Source: a virus. Taken from it: DNA of 21,297 bases. Location: positions 1 to 21,297 of IMG/VR virus record IMGVR_UViG_3300042565_000832, one strand, 5' to 3'. A program made the position numbers and the translations under genes. Under the pieces are notes generated by a model. The model had not been told where the DNA came from and did not search any database. It was given only the letters and a program-made list of their open reading frames with translations. Within the stretch, counting starts at the first letter, position 1; the number at the start of each line of letters is the position of its first letter. Below are positions 13,005-20,781 of the stretch, one piece after another.

Positions 13005-15164
13005 CTAGAACTCCTCCCCCTTGTCGATGTCGAACTCGTCGGACAGCGAGATTTCCCACACCTTCCCGCCGCCTTGCCCTTTGCTGCGGACGGGGCGGAT
13101 GGTCTTGTTATGAGCGCTCACCTCCTCCAGCACGGTCATCCCGCGCCGGACAAACTCAAGGTTTGTGGAGTTACCCACGCTGCGTCCGCCGTTGGCTTCG
13201 TGAAGCGTAACGGTGAAGTCGGTCAGGGTTCCACGCCACTTCTGTTGTCCGGAGTGCTCACGCACTTTGCGGGCGAAGAACTCAACCATTTCAGCAATGG
13301 CCGAGCGGCTTGAGTTGTCGTAGGCGGCAGCCTCGATCATCGGGTCGATGTAGGTGGCCACCCCGAATCGGCTGGAGTCCTTCACCCATTCCGGAGGGGT
13401 CCAGTCGGTGAGCCATTTCAGGAAGTGGGGGAGTTCATCCTTAATGGTTTTTTCAACAAACTCGTTAGAGCCGAACTTGGGCTTGTGCCGCTCGCTGATC
13501 CGCAGGGCGATGATCTTGTCCCGGTTCGATGAATCCAGTGACGGCAGCGCAGCGAGCGAGTTGGCGTCGAGGTTCAGGGACATCATTACTCGCCCCGCCC
13601 ACGGGAGCGGGATGGCGTCGGCATACTTGGCGTGATACTCCAGCCTTGGGTTTGCCACGCACCGCTTGGTCAGCTCGACGAACTTGCGTTGGTCGGCATA
13701 GGTGGCGGCCGCCATCTGGTCGTCGATGACCCACGCGGCGGAACCACACAGATCCTTGTTGAACGCGGTCTGCCCCGAGAGATAGGCGCTGGCGTCGCTG
13801 AATCCGCCCACCGCCTCACCCACGATCTTGTTGGTGAGCAGGGTCTTGCCGTGCCCCGTTGGACCCAGCAGGATGAGGAGCTGTCCTTGATCGAGGCGAT
13901 GTGCCACCACCGCCTTGTAGAGACGCTGAAACCACGCAAGAAAGTAGTCGAGGGTGTCGCGCCCCTGATCGTCGGGAGCGAAGAATGTTTCGAGGAAGTT
14001 CTTCATCCACGGCCACAGCGCTTCGTCCCCGTCGTTGGCGGCATGAACGATGGTGGTTCGGCAGTTGTTGAGAATCTTGCGCCCGTTGAACGATACCACG
14101 CGCTTGTCAGAGAACACCACCGGGGCGACCTCCTCCACGCGGTTGTCGTTGGAGATGCAGAGCACGGCCTGCTCCACCTCGGAAACCGTTTGGTTTTTCT
14201 TGAGCTTGGGGCTGAACCCGGCACGCCGAAGTTCTAGGACAAGCTGTTCCTTGGGGATGCCGACGGGAGCTTCTCCGAGCAACTTGTAGAAACTCTTGCC
14301 GTTGAACCAGTATTGATCGAGCAACACCCCGAGCTTCTTCTCCTCGAACTTGTCGACGAACTGCTTCCCGAAGATTTCCCTCCATGACAGGAACCCTTTC
14401 CCAGCGCGATCGGAATAGCAGATCATGCCATCCTCCCGCACTTGACAGCCGGGGCGGTCGATGCCGTCGGCGATCCAGAACAGAGGACCGCGCGTTCCGG
14501 ACGTGAACTCACCACTCCACCTTCCGGGGAACCTTCTCTCCACCTCCACCGCGATTTCATCGAGTGGGATGCTAGTGTCGTTGGTGCTGACCGGAGTATC
14601 GTTCGCGGCCTTGAGCAGCACGGTGCGGACAGTGTTCAGGGGAACCTGATCCCCGATCCGCGTCCAGTCGGTGCCCACCTCGAAATACTGGCTGACCTTC
14701 AAACTGGAACGGTCGAACCCGCCAATGATCATCGAAGCCTTGAATGCGTCGCACAGACGCTTCATGAAATTCGCGGCGATCTCTGGCGCGAGTGGTAGGC
14801 GGCCGTCGAACTCCCACACAAGGCGGATGTAGCCCGAGCGGGTTTTGCTCCGCCATGTTGGCAACGGAGCACCGTCGGCTCGCACCTTGATGATCTCGTC
14901 CACCTTGTCCCATTCGACCAGAACCCCGTCGTAATCTGCCACGAAACCGTGTAGGTAGTTGACCGGATTCTCGACCCCCACACGGGCGTTGGGGTTGTCC
15001 CCCTCCGCCATCGAGTAGAAGCAATGGTTGGTTTTGTCATCGGCGCACCACTCGCGGAACTCCGCTTTGGATGTGAATGTGGGGACGGGGAAGTTGCAGG
15101 TGGACATGTCGTCCACCGCTGTAACCGCCGTGTCCCGGTTGTTCTTGAGGTAGCGATATTTCAT
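13005..15164 (-). CDS. Primase / SF3-type helicase fusion
   Basis: This 719-residue protein has a C-terminal ATPase with GPTGHGKT (Walker A, residues 434-441), AAWVIDDQ (Walker B, ~476-483), RVMMSLNLD (motif C, Asn531) and an NRDK arginine (~548), the order of superfamily 3 helicases of the D5/P4 type. The N-terminal ~200 residues contain FVADYDG (Asp77, Asp79), TRSGYIRLVWEFD and GGFDRSSL, consistent with an archaeo-eukaryotic primase-like active site, although the exact third motif is not certain. It would prime and unwind phage DNA. It overlaps the polymerase stop by ATGA, so the two are translationally coupled. Confidence 0.83.
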   Translation of the reverse strand: MKYRYLKNNRDTAVTAVDDMSTCNFPVPTFTSKAEFREWCADDKTNHCFYSMAEGDNPNARVGVENPVNYLHGFVADYDGVLVEWDKVDEIIKVRADGAPLPTWRSKTRSGYIRLVWEFDGRLPLAPEIAANFMKRLCDAFKASMIIGGFDRSSLKVSQYFEVGTDWTRIGDQVPLNTVRTVLLKAANDTPVSTNDTSIPLDEIAVEVERRFPGRWSGEFTSGTRGPLFWIADGIDRPGCQVREDGMICYSDRAGKGFLSWREIFGKQFVDKFEEKKLGVLLDQYWFNGKSFYKLLGEAPVGIPKEQLVLELRRAGFSPKLKKNQTVSEVEQAVLCISNDNRVEEVAPVVFSDKRVVSFNGRKILNNCRTTIVHAANDGDEALWPWMKNFLETFFAPDDQGRDTLDYFLAWFQRLYKAVVAHRLDQGQLLILLGPTGHGKTLLTNKIVGEAVGGFSDASAYLSGQTAFNKDLCGSAAWVIDDQMAAATYADQRKFVELTKRCVANPRLEYHAKYADAIPLPWAGRVMMSLNLDANSLAALPSLDSSNRDKIIALRISERHKPKFGSNEFVEKTIKDELPHFLKWLTDWTPPEWVKDSSRFGVATYIDPMIEAAAYDNSSRSAIAEMVEFFARKVREHSGQQKWRGTLTDFTVTLHEANGGRSVGNSTNLEFVRRGMTVLEEVSAHNKTIRPVRSKGQGGGKVWEISLSDEFDIDKGEEF

Positions 15165-16945
15165 TTGGTGTAAGCGTCGAGGATGTGTGCTTCAGCGGAA
15201 AGGGGAATGTCAAGAATCCACTCCGGAGGGGTGGCCATAATTTCCATGATGTCGGAGTAGGCTTGCTCAGCCTGCTCTTCCGGGACTTCGCACACAAGCT
15301 CGTCGTGGACATGAAGGATGATCGGATACCCCGCCGCGTCAACACGAAGCATCATATCGGCGAAAATATCTCGGGCAAGCCCTTGGCTCAGATTTTCCGC
15401 GAGGATACCACCCCATAGAGACAGGTCTCGGGGAGCCCCGTTGCGTAGCATCTTGCAGAGGTATTTGAACCGGATCATGTCTCCGGTTTTCTTGGGAGCC
15501 TCCCTCATCCGGCGAAGCCTCCCGTAACGCAGCGTTCGGCCGGAGGGGAGTGAAAGCTCCAGAGGCTGGTTGAGCGCCACGCACATGGAAAGATCCTCGT
15601 TGAAGCTCTTCCAGTAGCGGACAACGGAAGACATGCGATCCCGATAGAGGGCAACAGCGGCTTCGGCTTCGGGGAGTGTCATGCCGCTGAACTCAGCGAA
15701 GCGGGCGGCTCCAATTCCGTAGCCACATCCAAGCACCATCGACTTCACCTTGTGCCGGAGCTTGGAGTCAAACTCCTTGAGGGGTCCGTTTGCTGGATCG
15801 TGCATCCCAAGCAGGACACCGAAGGCGTGGTAGATGTCGTCTGATTTGCGGATCAGGTCTAGCGCCTTGGTGTCCTTGGATAGCCAGCATAGGGTGCGCA
15901 CTTCGATCTGCGAAAGGTCGGCAACGATCAGCTTGTAGCCCGGCTTGGGCTTGATCATGTTCCTGAAACTAACCCCGAACATATCGCCGCGGGGGAGGTT
16001 CTGGAGATTGAGGTTCCCACCAGAACCGCTGAAACGCGCTGTTGGGTTTGCTCCGCAATACATTAAGCCGCCGTAGTAGCGCCCATCTGACATGGTTCCC
16101 AAGTCAAAGGCTTCCAGTTTCCGGAGGAAGGCGTTGATGCGACGGAAGTCCTGCACCGCACGCGCCCACGGACACTGCTCTTGGTTCTCGTCGAACCACT
16201 TCTCGGTATCGACGTTGTCCTTCGCCAGCGACGCGGGTGGGACGATACCGTCCTCTCTGCACTTCTGGTTAAACGCCTTGCGTGAAAGCGCAGTGCTTTC
16301 CCCGATCCAAGGTATGGACTGCTCGGCGTTGAACAGGGCGGTCTTGATGGTGATGAGGTTCTTCTCAAGAAGGTCGGTGTCGATAGGGATGCCGCGCTGC
16401 CCAATCCTTCGGTTCACTAGGCTGATCTGCCTCTCATGCTCCGGCCACTGATCGGAGAGGGCATCCCACAATTTAAGGCAAAGCTCGGCGTCGCCAATGG
16501 CGTAGGCGGTGACGGACTCGCGGAACTCGTCGGTCATTGCACTCCACTTTTTACCCTTCATGTTGTCGCGCACAGACTTGTCCACGGTGACTCCGAGGAC
16601 GGCAGCAGAAGCGTTCTTGAGAGAGCGTGGGAGTCCGAGGAAAGAACACATGTCGGAAGTGCATTGCCACTCGGCTGGAGACGTTGCAGGAAACCATCCC
16701 TTCTCGACCCCGAAGAGGTAGAGGGATTCGTCGAAAGATGCGTTGTGTGATAGAACCCGATGCCCGTTAAGGACTTCCCAGTTAAATCCGGAAGGGTGTC
16801 CGGCGTAGGTGAACCCGTCGCTCCCTACAACGGTCACCATGTAGGCGTCGAAGTCGGGATGGGAAAAGTAGCCGCGCGGGCCGAGGGTGGTGATGGAGCA
16901 TTCGTTGGAGTAGAAGCTCTCGAAGTCTAGGGCGTAGGTGTTCAT
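15161..16945 (-). CDS. Family A DNA polymerase with 3'-5' exonuclease
   Basis: This 594-residue enzyme carries exonuclease motifs YALDFESF (Asp7, Glu9), LSHNASFDE (Asn68, Asp72) and TAYAIGDAE (Tyr148, Asp152). Polymerase motifs follow: TARFSGSGGNLNLQNLP, motif A IVADLSQIEVR (Asp343, Glu348), motif B RHKVKSMVLGCGYG (Arg397, Lys401, Tyr409) and motif C ILHVHDELVCE (His547, Asp548). It is short, with no 5'-3' exonuclease domain, as usual in phages. The residue at the place of E. coli Pol I Phe762 is Leu405. Its start has no Shine-Dalgarno sequence and lies about 75 bp after an intrinsic terminator, so it likely has its own promoter or read-through. Confidence 0.96.
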   Translation of the reverse strand: MNTYALDFESFYSNECSITTLGPRGYFSHPDFDAYMVTVVGSDGFTYAGHPSGFNWEVLNGHRVLSHNASFDESLYLFGVEKGWFPATSPAEWQCTSDMCSFLGLPRSLKNASAAVLGVTVDKSVRDNMKGKKWSAMTDEFRESVTAYAIGDAELCLKLWDALSDQWPEHERQISLVNRRIGQRGIPIDTDLLEKNLITIKTALFNAEQSIPWIGESTALSRKAFNQKCREDGIVPPASLAKDNVDTEKWFDENQEQCPWARAVQDFRRINAFLRKLEAFDLGTMSDGRYYGGLMYCGANPTARFSGSGGNLNLQNLPRGDMFGVSFRNMIKPKPGYKLIVADLSQIEVRTLCWLSKDTKALDLIRKSDDIYHAFGVLLGMHDPANGPLKEFDSKLRHKVKSMVLGCGYGIGAARFAEFSGMTLPEAEAAVALYRDRMSSVVRYWKSFNEDLSMCVALNQPLELSLPSGRTLRYGRLRRMREAPKKTGDMIRFKYLCKMLRNGAPRDLSLWGGILAENLSQGLARDIFADMMLRVDAAGYPIILHVHDELVCEVPEEQAEQAYSDIMEIMATPPEWILDIPLSAEAHILDAYTK

Positions 16946-17019
16946 GGTATTCGATTTGTAAGTTATTTGGTTAGGGACGCAACGGCGTCCGGCGTTTGTT
17001 GTGTTAATATGTGGGCATG
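16946..17019 (-). promoter_or_regulatory. Leader of the polymerase gene: shared motif and small hairpin
   Basis: On the - strand the leader contains ACAAATCGAA (16950-16959), 4 nt before the ATG, which also occurs upstream of gene 17289. A 6-bp stem with a 4-nt loop (GGACGC/GCGTCC, 16975-16990) lies further upstream. Possible promoter -10 TACAAA, but no good -35 partner is seen. Confidence 0.35.
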
Positions 17020-17056
17020 AAAAAGCCGCGCGGAGGGAGTTACCCCGCCGCGCGGC
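17020..17056 (-). terminator. Intrinsic terminator on the - strand
   Basis: Read on the - strand, GCCGCGCGG pairs with CCGCGCGGC (17048-17056 with 17025-17033), with a further GGG/CCC inner pairing, and is followed by TTTTT (17020-17024). The hairpin lies just after gene 17066 and before the polymerase. On the + strand there is no T-run after the stem. Confidence 0.8.
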
Positions 17057-17065
17057 CTAGGGTGT

Positions 17066-17287
17066 TCATTGACTGAACGGGATGGGCTCTTCCGTATTAG
17101 GGATCGGAGGAGCATTCAGCGAAGCCTCGATGGCGGAGAGGACTACCTCAAGCCTGCGGCGTTGCATTACAGCGGTGGCGATTTGACCGTTAAGATCCTC
17201 GATCACTTTCATGATCGAGTTCGCCTCGGCTACAAGCAGGTCATCTCTGTGGACGAGACCTTCTGGGATAGTTGGTTCGTTGTCCAT
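17066..17287 (-). CDS. Small coiled-coil protein, unknown function
   Basis: This 73-residue protein has a helical centre (LLVAEANSIMKVIEDLNGQI, then MQRRRLEVVLSAIEASL) with a hydrophobic heptad-like pattern, and a Pro-rich tail. The ATG is preceded by AAGGAGGTAAC, a strong Shine-Dalgarno sequence with about 8 nt spacing, lying within the last codons of the preceding gene. The stop and this ATG are separated by one base. An intrinsic terminator follows directly. It is probably a small accessory protein of the recombination genes upstream, perhaps via oligomerisation; no family recognised. Confidence 0.7.
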   Translation of the reverse strand: MDNEPTIPEGLVHRDDLLVAEANSIMKVIEDLNGQIATAVMQRRRLEVVLSAIEASLNAPPIPNTEEPIPFSQ

Positions 17288-17288
17288 A

Positions 17289-17969
17289 TCAGTTACCTCC
17301 TTGGGTGAGACGTTCTGCGAACTCCAAGGCTTCCGCCGATGGGGATTCCTTGGTGATGCTCAGGGTTGGCACATACCAAGAGTATTTGCCCTTGGACATG
17401 AGCTCCGAGCCGAACGACCACAGGCGGGTCATCACGGAGATGTTCGGATTGAACGTCTGGAACGTGAACAACCGCTTGTAGGTGAGGCGGTAGGCGTCCT
17501 TCTGGACGGTGATCCGCGCCATCTGGTGGTTGACTCCACCGATCTCGTATGGGAATGCCTCGTCGTTGTTGCCCACCTGAGGGATGAGCAGCACGATCTC
17601 AGCGTATTCGATGATCGGGTAGTCGGTGTTCTCGGCGAGTGTATCGCGCTCCGCTTCGGTGAATGCTTGCTTTGGCATGTATTCGTCGCCGAACGGGACG
17701 TCCTCTTTCCACATCTTCGTCGCACCGATGACGATCACGGGGATCTTCTCTTCGGCAGCGGTGAGGACGTGCTCCTTGTCGAGAACGACGGAACCGAGCG
17801 GTCCCTCGATCTCCGACATCTTTTGGATGACGTTGAGGCGTGGGATGTCGATGTCGTCCGCTTTGAACGAGAGCGAGTGGTTTCTCTGCGGGGTGATAGC
17901 CGTAACGGCCGGGGCTTGCACTGGCAAGACTTCGGCGGCGGGCACTTCTACTGTTTCTGCTTTAGGCAT
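17289..17969 (-). CDS. Putative ssDNA-binding / annealing partner of the nuclease
   Basis: This 226-residue protein has an Ala/Pro/Val-rich, probably disordered first ~28 residues, then IPRLNVIQKMSEIEGPLGSV, VIVIGATKMWKEDVPFGDE, ERDTLAENTDYPIIEYAEIV and RLTYKRLFTFQTFNPNISVM. I recall this family in phage replication modules next to DUF2800 nucleases and family A polymerases, where an ssDNA-binding protein (DUF2815-type) often sits. An ssDNA-binding or recombination-mediator role is inferred from this context; no OB-fold motif is provable by eye. It is preceded by a leader with ACAAATCGAA and lacks a Shine-Dalgarno sequence. Confidence 0.65.
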   Translation of the reverse strand: MPKAETVEVPAAEVLPVQAPAVTAITPQRNHSLSFKADDIDIPRLNVIQKMSEIEGPLGSVVLDKEHVLTAAEEKIPVIVIGATKMWKEDVPFGDEYMPKQAFTEAERDTLAENTDYPIIEYAEIVLLIPQVGNNDEAFPYEIGGVNHQMARITVQKDAYRLTYKRLFTFQTFNPNISVMTRLWSFGSELMSKGKYSWYVPTLSITKESPSAEALEFAERLTQGGN

Positions 17970-17981
17970 ATTTTTTCTGTT

Positions 17982-18021
17982 TTCGATTTGTGTCCGGTAG
18001 AGGATTCCTGAGGGGCCGGAC
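17982..18021 (-). promoter_or_regulatory. Leader of gene 17289: shared ACAAATCGAA motif and inverted repeat
   Basis: ACAAATCGAA (- strand, 17982-17991) matches the polymerase leader exactly, here 12 nt before the ATG. Just upstream, GTCCGG (17992-17997) and CCGGAC (18016-18021) could pair as a 6-bp stem with an 18-nt loop. It may be a weak promoter/operator or a short terminator of the preceding gene; no T-run is present. Confidence 0.3.
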
Positions 18022-18034
18022 AGCTCCCTTATTC

Positions 18035-19177
18035 CTATTGTTGGGAAAGTGTGTAGCGGGTAGGCCCCTTCTCGATGATACCTAGGTCGGTGGCTTCGGC
18101 TAGGAAGGCATCCGCTTCCTGACCTTTTTTGCCCCGTGGCGCGTTGGCGCGGATTACATCGCAGAGCTTGTTTGCCGAGATGTCGGATGCCTCGATGAAC
18201 TCCTCGTCGGAGACGCCTTTGCTGAGAGCAAGGTTGCGCAAGTTGATCTTGTCCTTGGTGATGGTCAGCGCTCCCATGGAGCGGCGCTTGAGGGTCTCAA
18301 ACTCCACGCCAGCGTTGGACATACCCATCGCCTTGTGCTTGATGCCGCTTGCCCACTCCTCGACGATCTTGGCGACGACGAACAGACGTTCCATCGTAGC
18401 AGGGTCGCTGATGTCAGAGGAAGCAATGGAGCCATGAGGGAGAAGGTCGGGGCGGTAGCGTTTGGCAACTTCGATACACATGGCTCCGAGAGCAGGGCAC
18501 TCGTCTTCGTGGCGGCAGAATCGGCAGTTCACGGAAGGGGTCATGTCGTCAAGGTCCGGCCAAGACTTCTCCCACATCGGCCGAACTACTTCGGCGCGGC
18601 GGATCACCGCTTCGATCTCGCCCTTGAGGCGCGGGACGTCGGAACGATTGAATGTGCCGTAGAGGACCTCGTCGCGCTTGGGGACGAGGAAAGCGAAGTG
18701 GATTGTCTCAAGCTCGGCATCCATCTGGAATCCGGCAAGGACGTAAGCCTTGGCCTGCCAGTTGGTCTCAGGCGGGTCGATCTTGCTGATGCCCGTCTTG
18801 TAGTCGATCTGAAGTCCGACGTTACCTTTCTTGGACACGATGTCGGAAGTCCCGAATGTAGGGGTCTTCACGTCAAGGTCGAGGATCAAACGCTTCTCCC
18901 GCTCGACGGTAACGCCTTCGCGGCCACCGAACACGTTGTCGAAGACTTCATCCTCTTCGCGGACAAGGCGCTCGTATATCTCGATCTCCTCCTCGCTCTG
19001 GAGGGCAGACGGGTCGCGCACCTCAAGGGCTTCGTGGATGCGGGTGCCCATTTCGGAGGCGGCGGATGTGCCGTCTTTGCCGTGATAGCCGGGGCAGATC
19101 GCCACGTATTTCAGGCTGGACGGACCGAACTCGGCATGGGCGCGTTCGGAGTGGTCTATGGTTTCTACTGTTTGCAT
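18035..19177 (-). CDS. Cas4/DUF2800-type PD-(D/E)XK nuclease with Fe-S cysteines
   Basis: This 380-residue protein shows GTRIHEAL (His48), VEREKRL (~Glu94), TFGTSDIV (Asp112), LQIDYKTG (Asp125-x-Lys127) and TNWQAKAY (Gln141), the RecB-family nuclease order. Cys28 (AICPG) plus Cys218, Cys221 and Cys227 (NCRFCRHEDECP) match the four-cysteine arrangement that holds an Fe-S cluster in Cas4 and AddB. DUF2800 (PF10926) is the closest named phage family from memory. It would be an exonuclease producing single-stranded ends for replication-linked recombination, working with the adjacent putative ssDNA-binding protein and SF2 helicase. No CRISPR array or cas1/cas2 is nearby. Confidence 0.86.
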   Translation of the reverse strand: MQTVETIDHSERAHAEFGPSSLKYVAICPGYHGKDGTSAASEMGTRIHEALEVRDPSALQSEEEIEIYERLVREEDEVFDNVFGGREGVTVEREKRLILDLDVKTPTFGTSDIVSKKGNVGLQIDYKTGISKIDPPETNWQAKAYVLAGFQMDAELETIHFAFLVPKRDEVLYGTFNRSDVPRLKGEIEAVIRRAEVVRPMWEKSWPDLDDMTPSVNCRFCRHEDECPALGAMCIEVAKRYRPDLLPHGSIASSDISDPATMERLFVVAKIVEEWASGIKHKAMGMSNAGVEFETLKRRSMGALTITKDKINLRNLALSKGVSDEEFIEASDISANKLCDVIRANAPRGKKGQEADAFLAEATDLGIIEKGPTRYTLSQQ

Positions 19178-19183
19178 AGTAAT

Positions 19184-19363
19184 TTAGACCAAGGTGTTAG
19201 GGCAGAGGCGGAACTTGTGCCATCCGTTAAGGTGGCGTTCACGGGCAAGAGCCTTACGGTCCTTGTGATCTTGGAGCATGGCTTGGTGCCGCTCGTGGCG
19301 TTCCCTCCGGGAGTTGTATGCCTCCTCTACGGGCGCGGTTGGTGTGTCGATTTCTGTTGTCAT
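19184..19363 (-). CDS. Small basic/acidic helical protein (59 aa)
   Basis: This gene fills the gap between helicase and nuclease exactly: ATG at 19363 follows the helicase TAA by one base, and its TAA at 19184-19186 ends 6 nt before the nuclease ATG. The protein opens MTTEIDTPTAPVEEAYNSRR and contains RERHERHQAM, HKDRKALARE and NGWHKFRL, so it is a charged helix rich in Arg, His and Lys. No domain is recognised. Tight spacing on both sides makes coding likely; a small nucleic-acid-binding or helicase-associated protein is a guess. Confidence 0.65.
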   Translation of the reverse strand: MTTEIDTPTAPVEEAYNSRRERHERHQAMLQDHKDRKALARERHLNGWHKFRLCPNTLV

Positions 19364-19364
19364 T

Positions 19365-20768
19365 TTATGGTTCTGATTTGGTCATGCCGGGTTGGGCATG
19401 AAGCGTTTCCAGAGAGTGTCTCTTTTTCTCCATGCTGTCAATAATCTTTTCTTCAATAGTTTGCGAAGCAACCAGAACCCTTTGTAGCGCGGGGGTTTTC
19501 CCGGTGGCGCGGTGGATGCGGCCGAGGGTTTGGATGTAGGATTTCACGTCATAGGTGGGGGAGATCAGGCTCATGCGTGGGCGTCCGCCGTGGATGTCGT
19601 GGAGTGAGACGCCGACACCGCCCGCTGCCATGTTGCAGAGGATCACGCGCGTCTCGTTGGACTGGAACCGCTGCACGTTAGCTTCACGAACCATAGCTGA
19701 CTGACCACCGACAACGCACGACGCATCAGGAAACGATGCAGCTAGTGCTTTGACCGTATCCACAAAGTTGACAAACACAGCCACGCTGAACCCTTCGTCT
19801 ACCGCATCGTTCACCATGCTGATGATGTCTGGCACTTTTGCGGCCTCCGCGAGTTGGCGGGCGCGGAGGATGTCAGTGAGCACGTTCGCGCCAAGACCCG
19901 CACCACCGTGTTCAAGGAACCGATCCACGACTTCGGGGGTGACGCCATGCTGTTTGTAGAATCGGGCGATGTCCGAGAGAGCACTAAACGCGAGTGGTTC
20001 GGTGATGACTTGGTTTTCGGTGAAAGCCCCCGGTAGATCATCGGTGGTAAGCCTCACGCAGTTGGTGGTGTAGAGGCGGTGGTTGAGCGGGACGAGGTGT
20101 TTGGGGTTCCCGGCCACCCAGTTGTTCCAAGGGTCCTTGCGGCAGCCGTGCTGTTTCATCCACGAGAACCAGCTATGCAGTCCCCCCGCAGCGTTGTTGA
20201 GTGAGTGAACCCCCAGCACGTAGCCGATGGACCTCATCTCGGTGGGGTCTTGGCAGGCGGTGGCCGAGAGCAGCAGGTTGCGGAAACCTTGCGTCTTCGC
20301 CGCGACAAGCATCTGCGTGTTCTGGCTGAACGGCGCTTTGCATTTGTGGACTTCATCCCATATCAGGAGGGTATCGGGCGGTAGGTTCCATGTGAACAGA
20401 GTCTTACCTTTTTTGGCCACAAACGAATTACCGCGCCTGATCTTTTCGTAATTGGTCACGAAGATTGGTTTGACCCCCACCTCCGCCAGTTCCCGCTCCC
20501 AGTGCGGGATCACGATTTTGGGGCAGATAACGGCTACCGGAACCCCCATCTCGGCGGCGGTGCGGCAGGCGATAACGGTCTTGCCGACTCCGGTGTGGGA
20601 GCTGTCCAACGCCCCTCCGCGAGTGCGGAGAGCGTTCTTGAGGAAGTCAACGGACTCCCGTTGTTTGGGGAATAGTGTTTTCAAGGTGTGGTTAGTGGTA
20701 GAAATTGTGGAACGTTTTTTGGGATGCGTTACCTTCCCCCTTTGCCCCTGCTCGTCGGGTTCTCCCAA
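19365..20768 (-). CDS. SF2 (SNF2/DEAD-like) helicase
   Basis: The frame opened at a TTG (20768) gives 467 residues; the first ~28 are weakly conserved and TTG 20684 is an alternative start, since no in-frame ATG is available there. Motifs: Q-like FPKQRESVDFL, I SSHTGVGKT (56-64), II LLIWDEVH (DEVH, 138-141), III LLLSATAC (~166-172), and near the C-terminus ILCNMAAGGVGVSL (V) and IQTLGRIHRATG (VI). It would use ATP to translocate along or remodel phage DNA, together with the nuclease and primase of this operon. It is followed after one base by the 59-residue protein. Confidence 0.9.
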   Translation of the reverse strand: MGEPDEQGQRGKVTHPKKRSTISTTNHTLKTLFPKQRESVDFLKNALRTRGGALDSSHTGVGKTVIACRTAAEMGVPVAVICPKIVIPHWERELAEVGVKPIFVTNYEKIRRGNSFVAKKGKTLFTWNLPPDTLLIWDEVHKCKAPFSQNTQMLVAAKTQGFRNLLLSATACQDPTEMRSIGYVLGVHSLNNAAGGLHSWFSWMKQHGCRKDPWNNWVAGNPKHLVPLNHRLYTTNCVRLTTDDLPGAFTENQVITEPLAFSALSDIARFYKQHGVTPEVVDRFLEHGGAGLGANVLTDILRARQLAEAAKVPDIISMVNDAVDEGFSVAVFVNFVDTVKALAASFPDASCVVGGQSAMVREANVQRFQSNETRVILCNMAAGGVGVSLHDIHGGRPRMSLISPTYDVKSYIQTLGRIHRATGKTPALQRVLVASQTIEEKIIDSMEKKRHSLETLHAQPGMTKSEP

Positions 20769-20781
20769 TCTGCGAGGAAAT

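Noticed and set aside
13632-14237. 201-codon + strand open frame
   Set aside because: It is antisense to the Walker A region of the primase-helicase, which has recognisable motifs.
15161-16945. Intein in the DNA polymerase
   Set aside because: Motifs A, B and C are continuous with normal spacing, with no extra domain in the 594 residues.
18035-19177. Cas4 of a CRISPR-Cas adaptation module
   Set aside because: No cas1, cas2 or array is present. The replication-gene context points to a phage recombination nuclease.
17211-19444. Long + strand open frames (266 and 369 codons) opposite the nuclease region
   Set aside because: They lie antisense to genes with clear motifs, have no domain of their own, and follow from third-base G/C bias.
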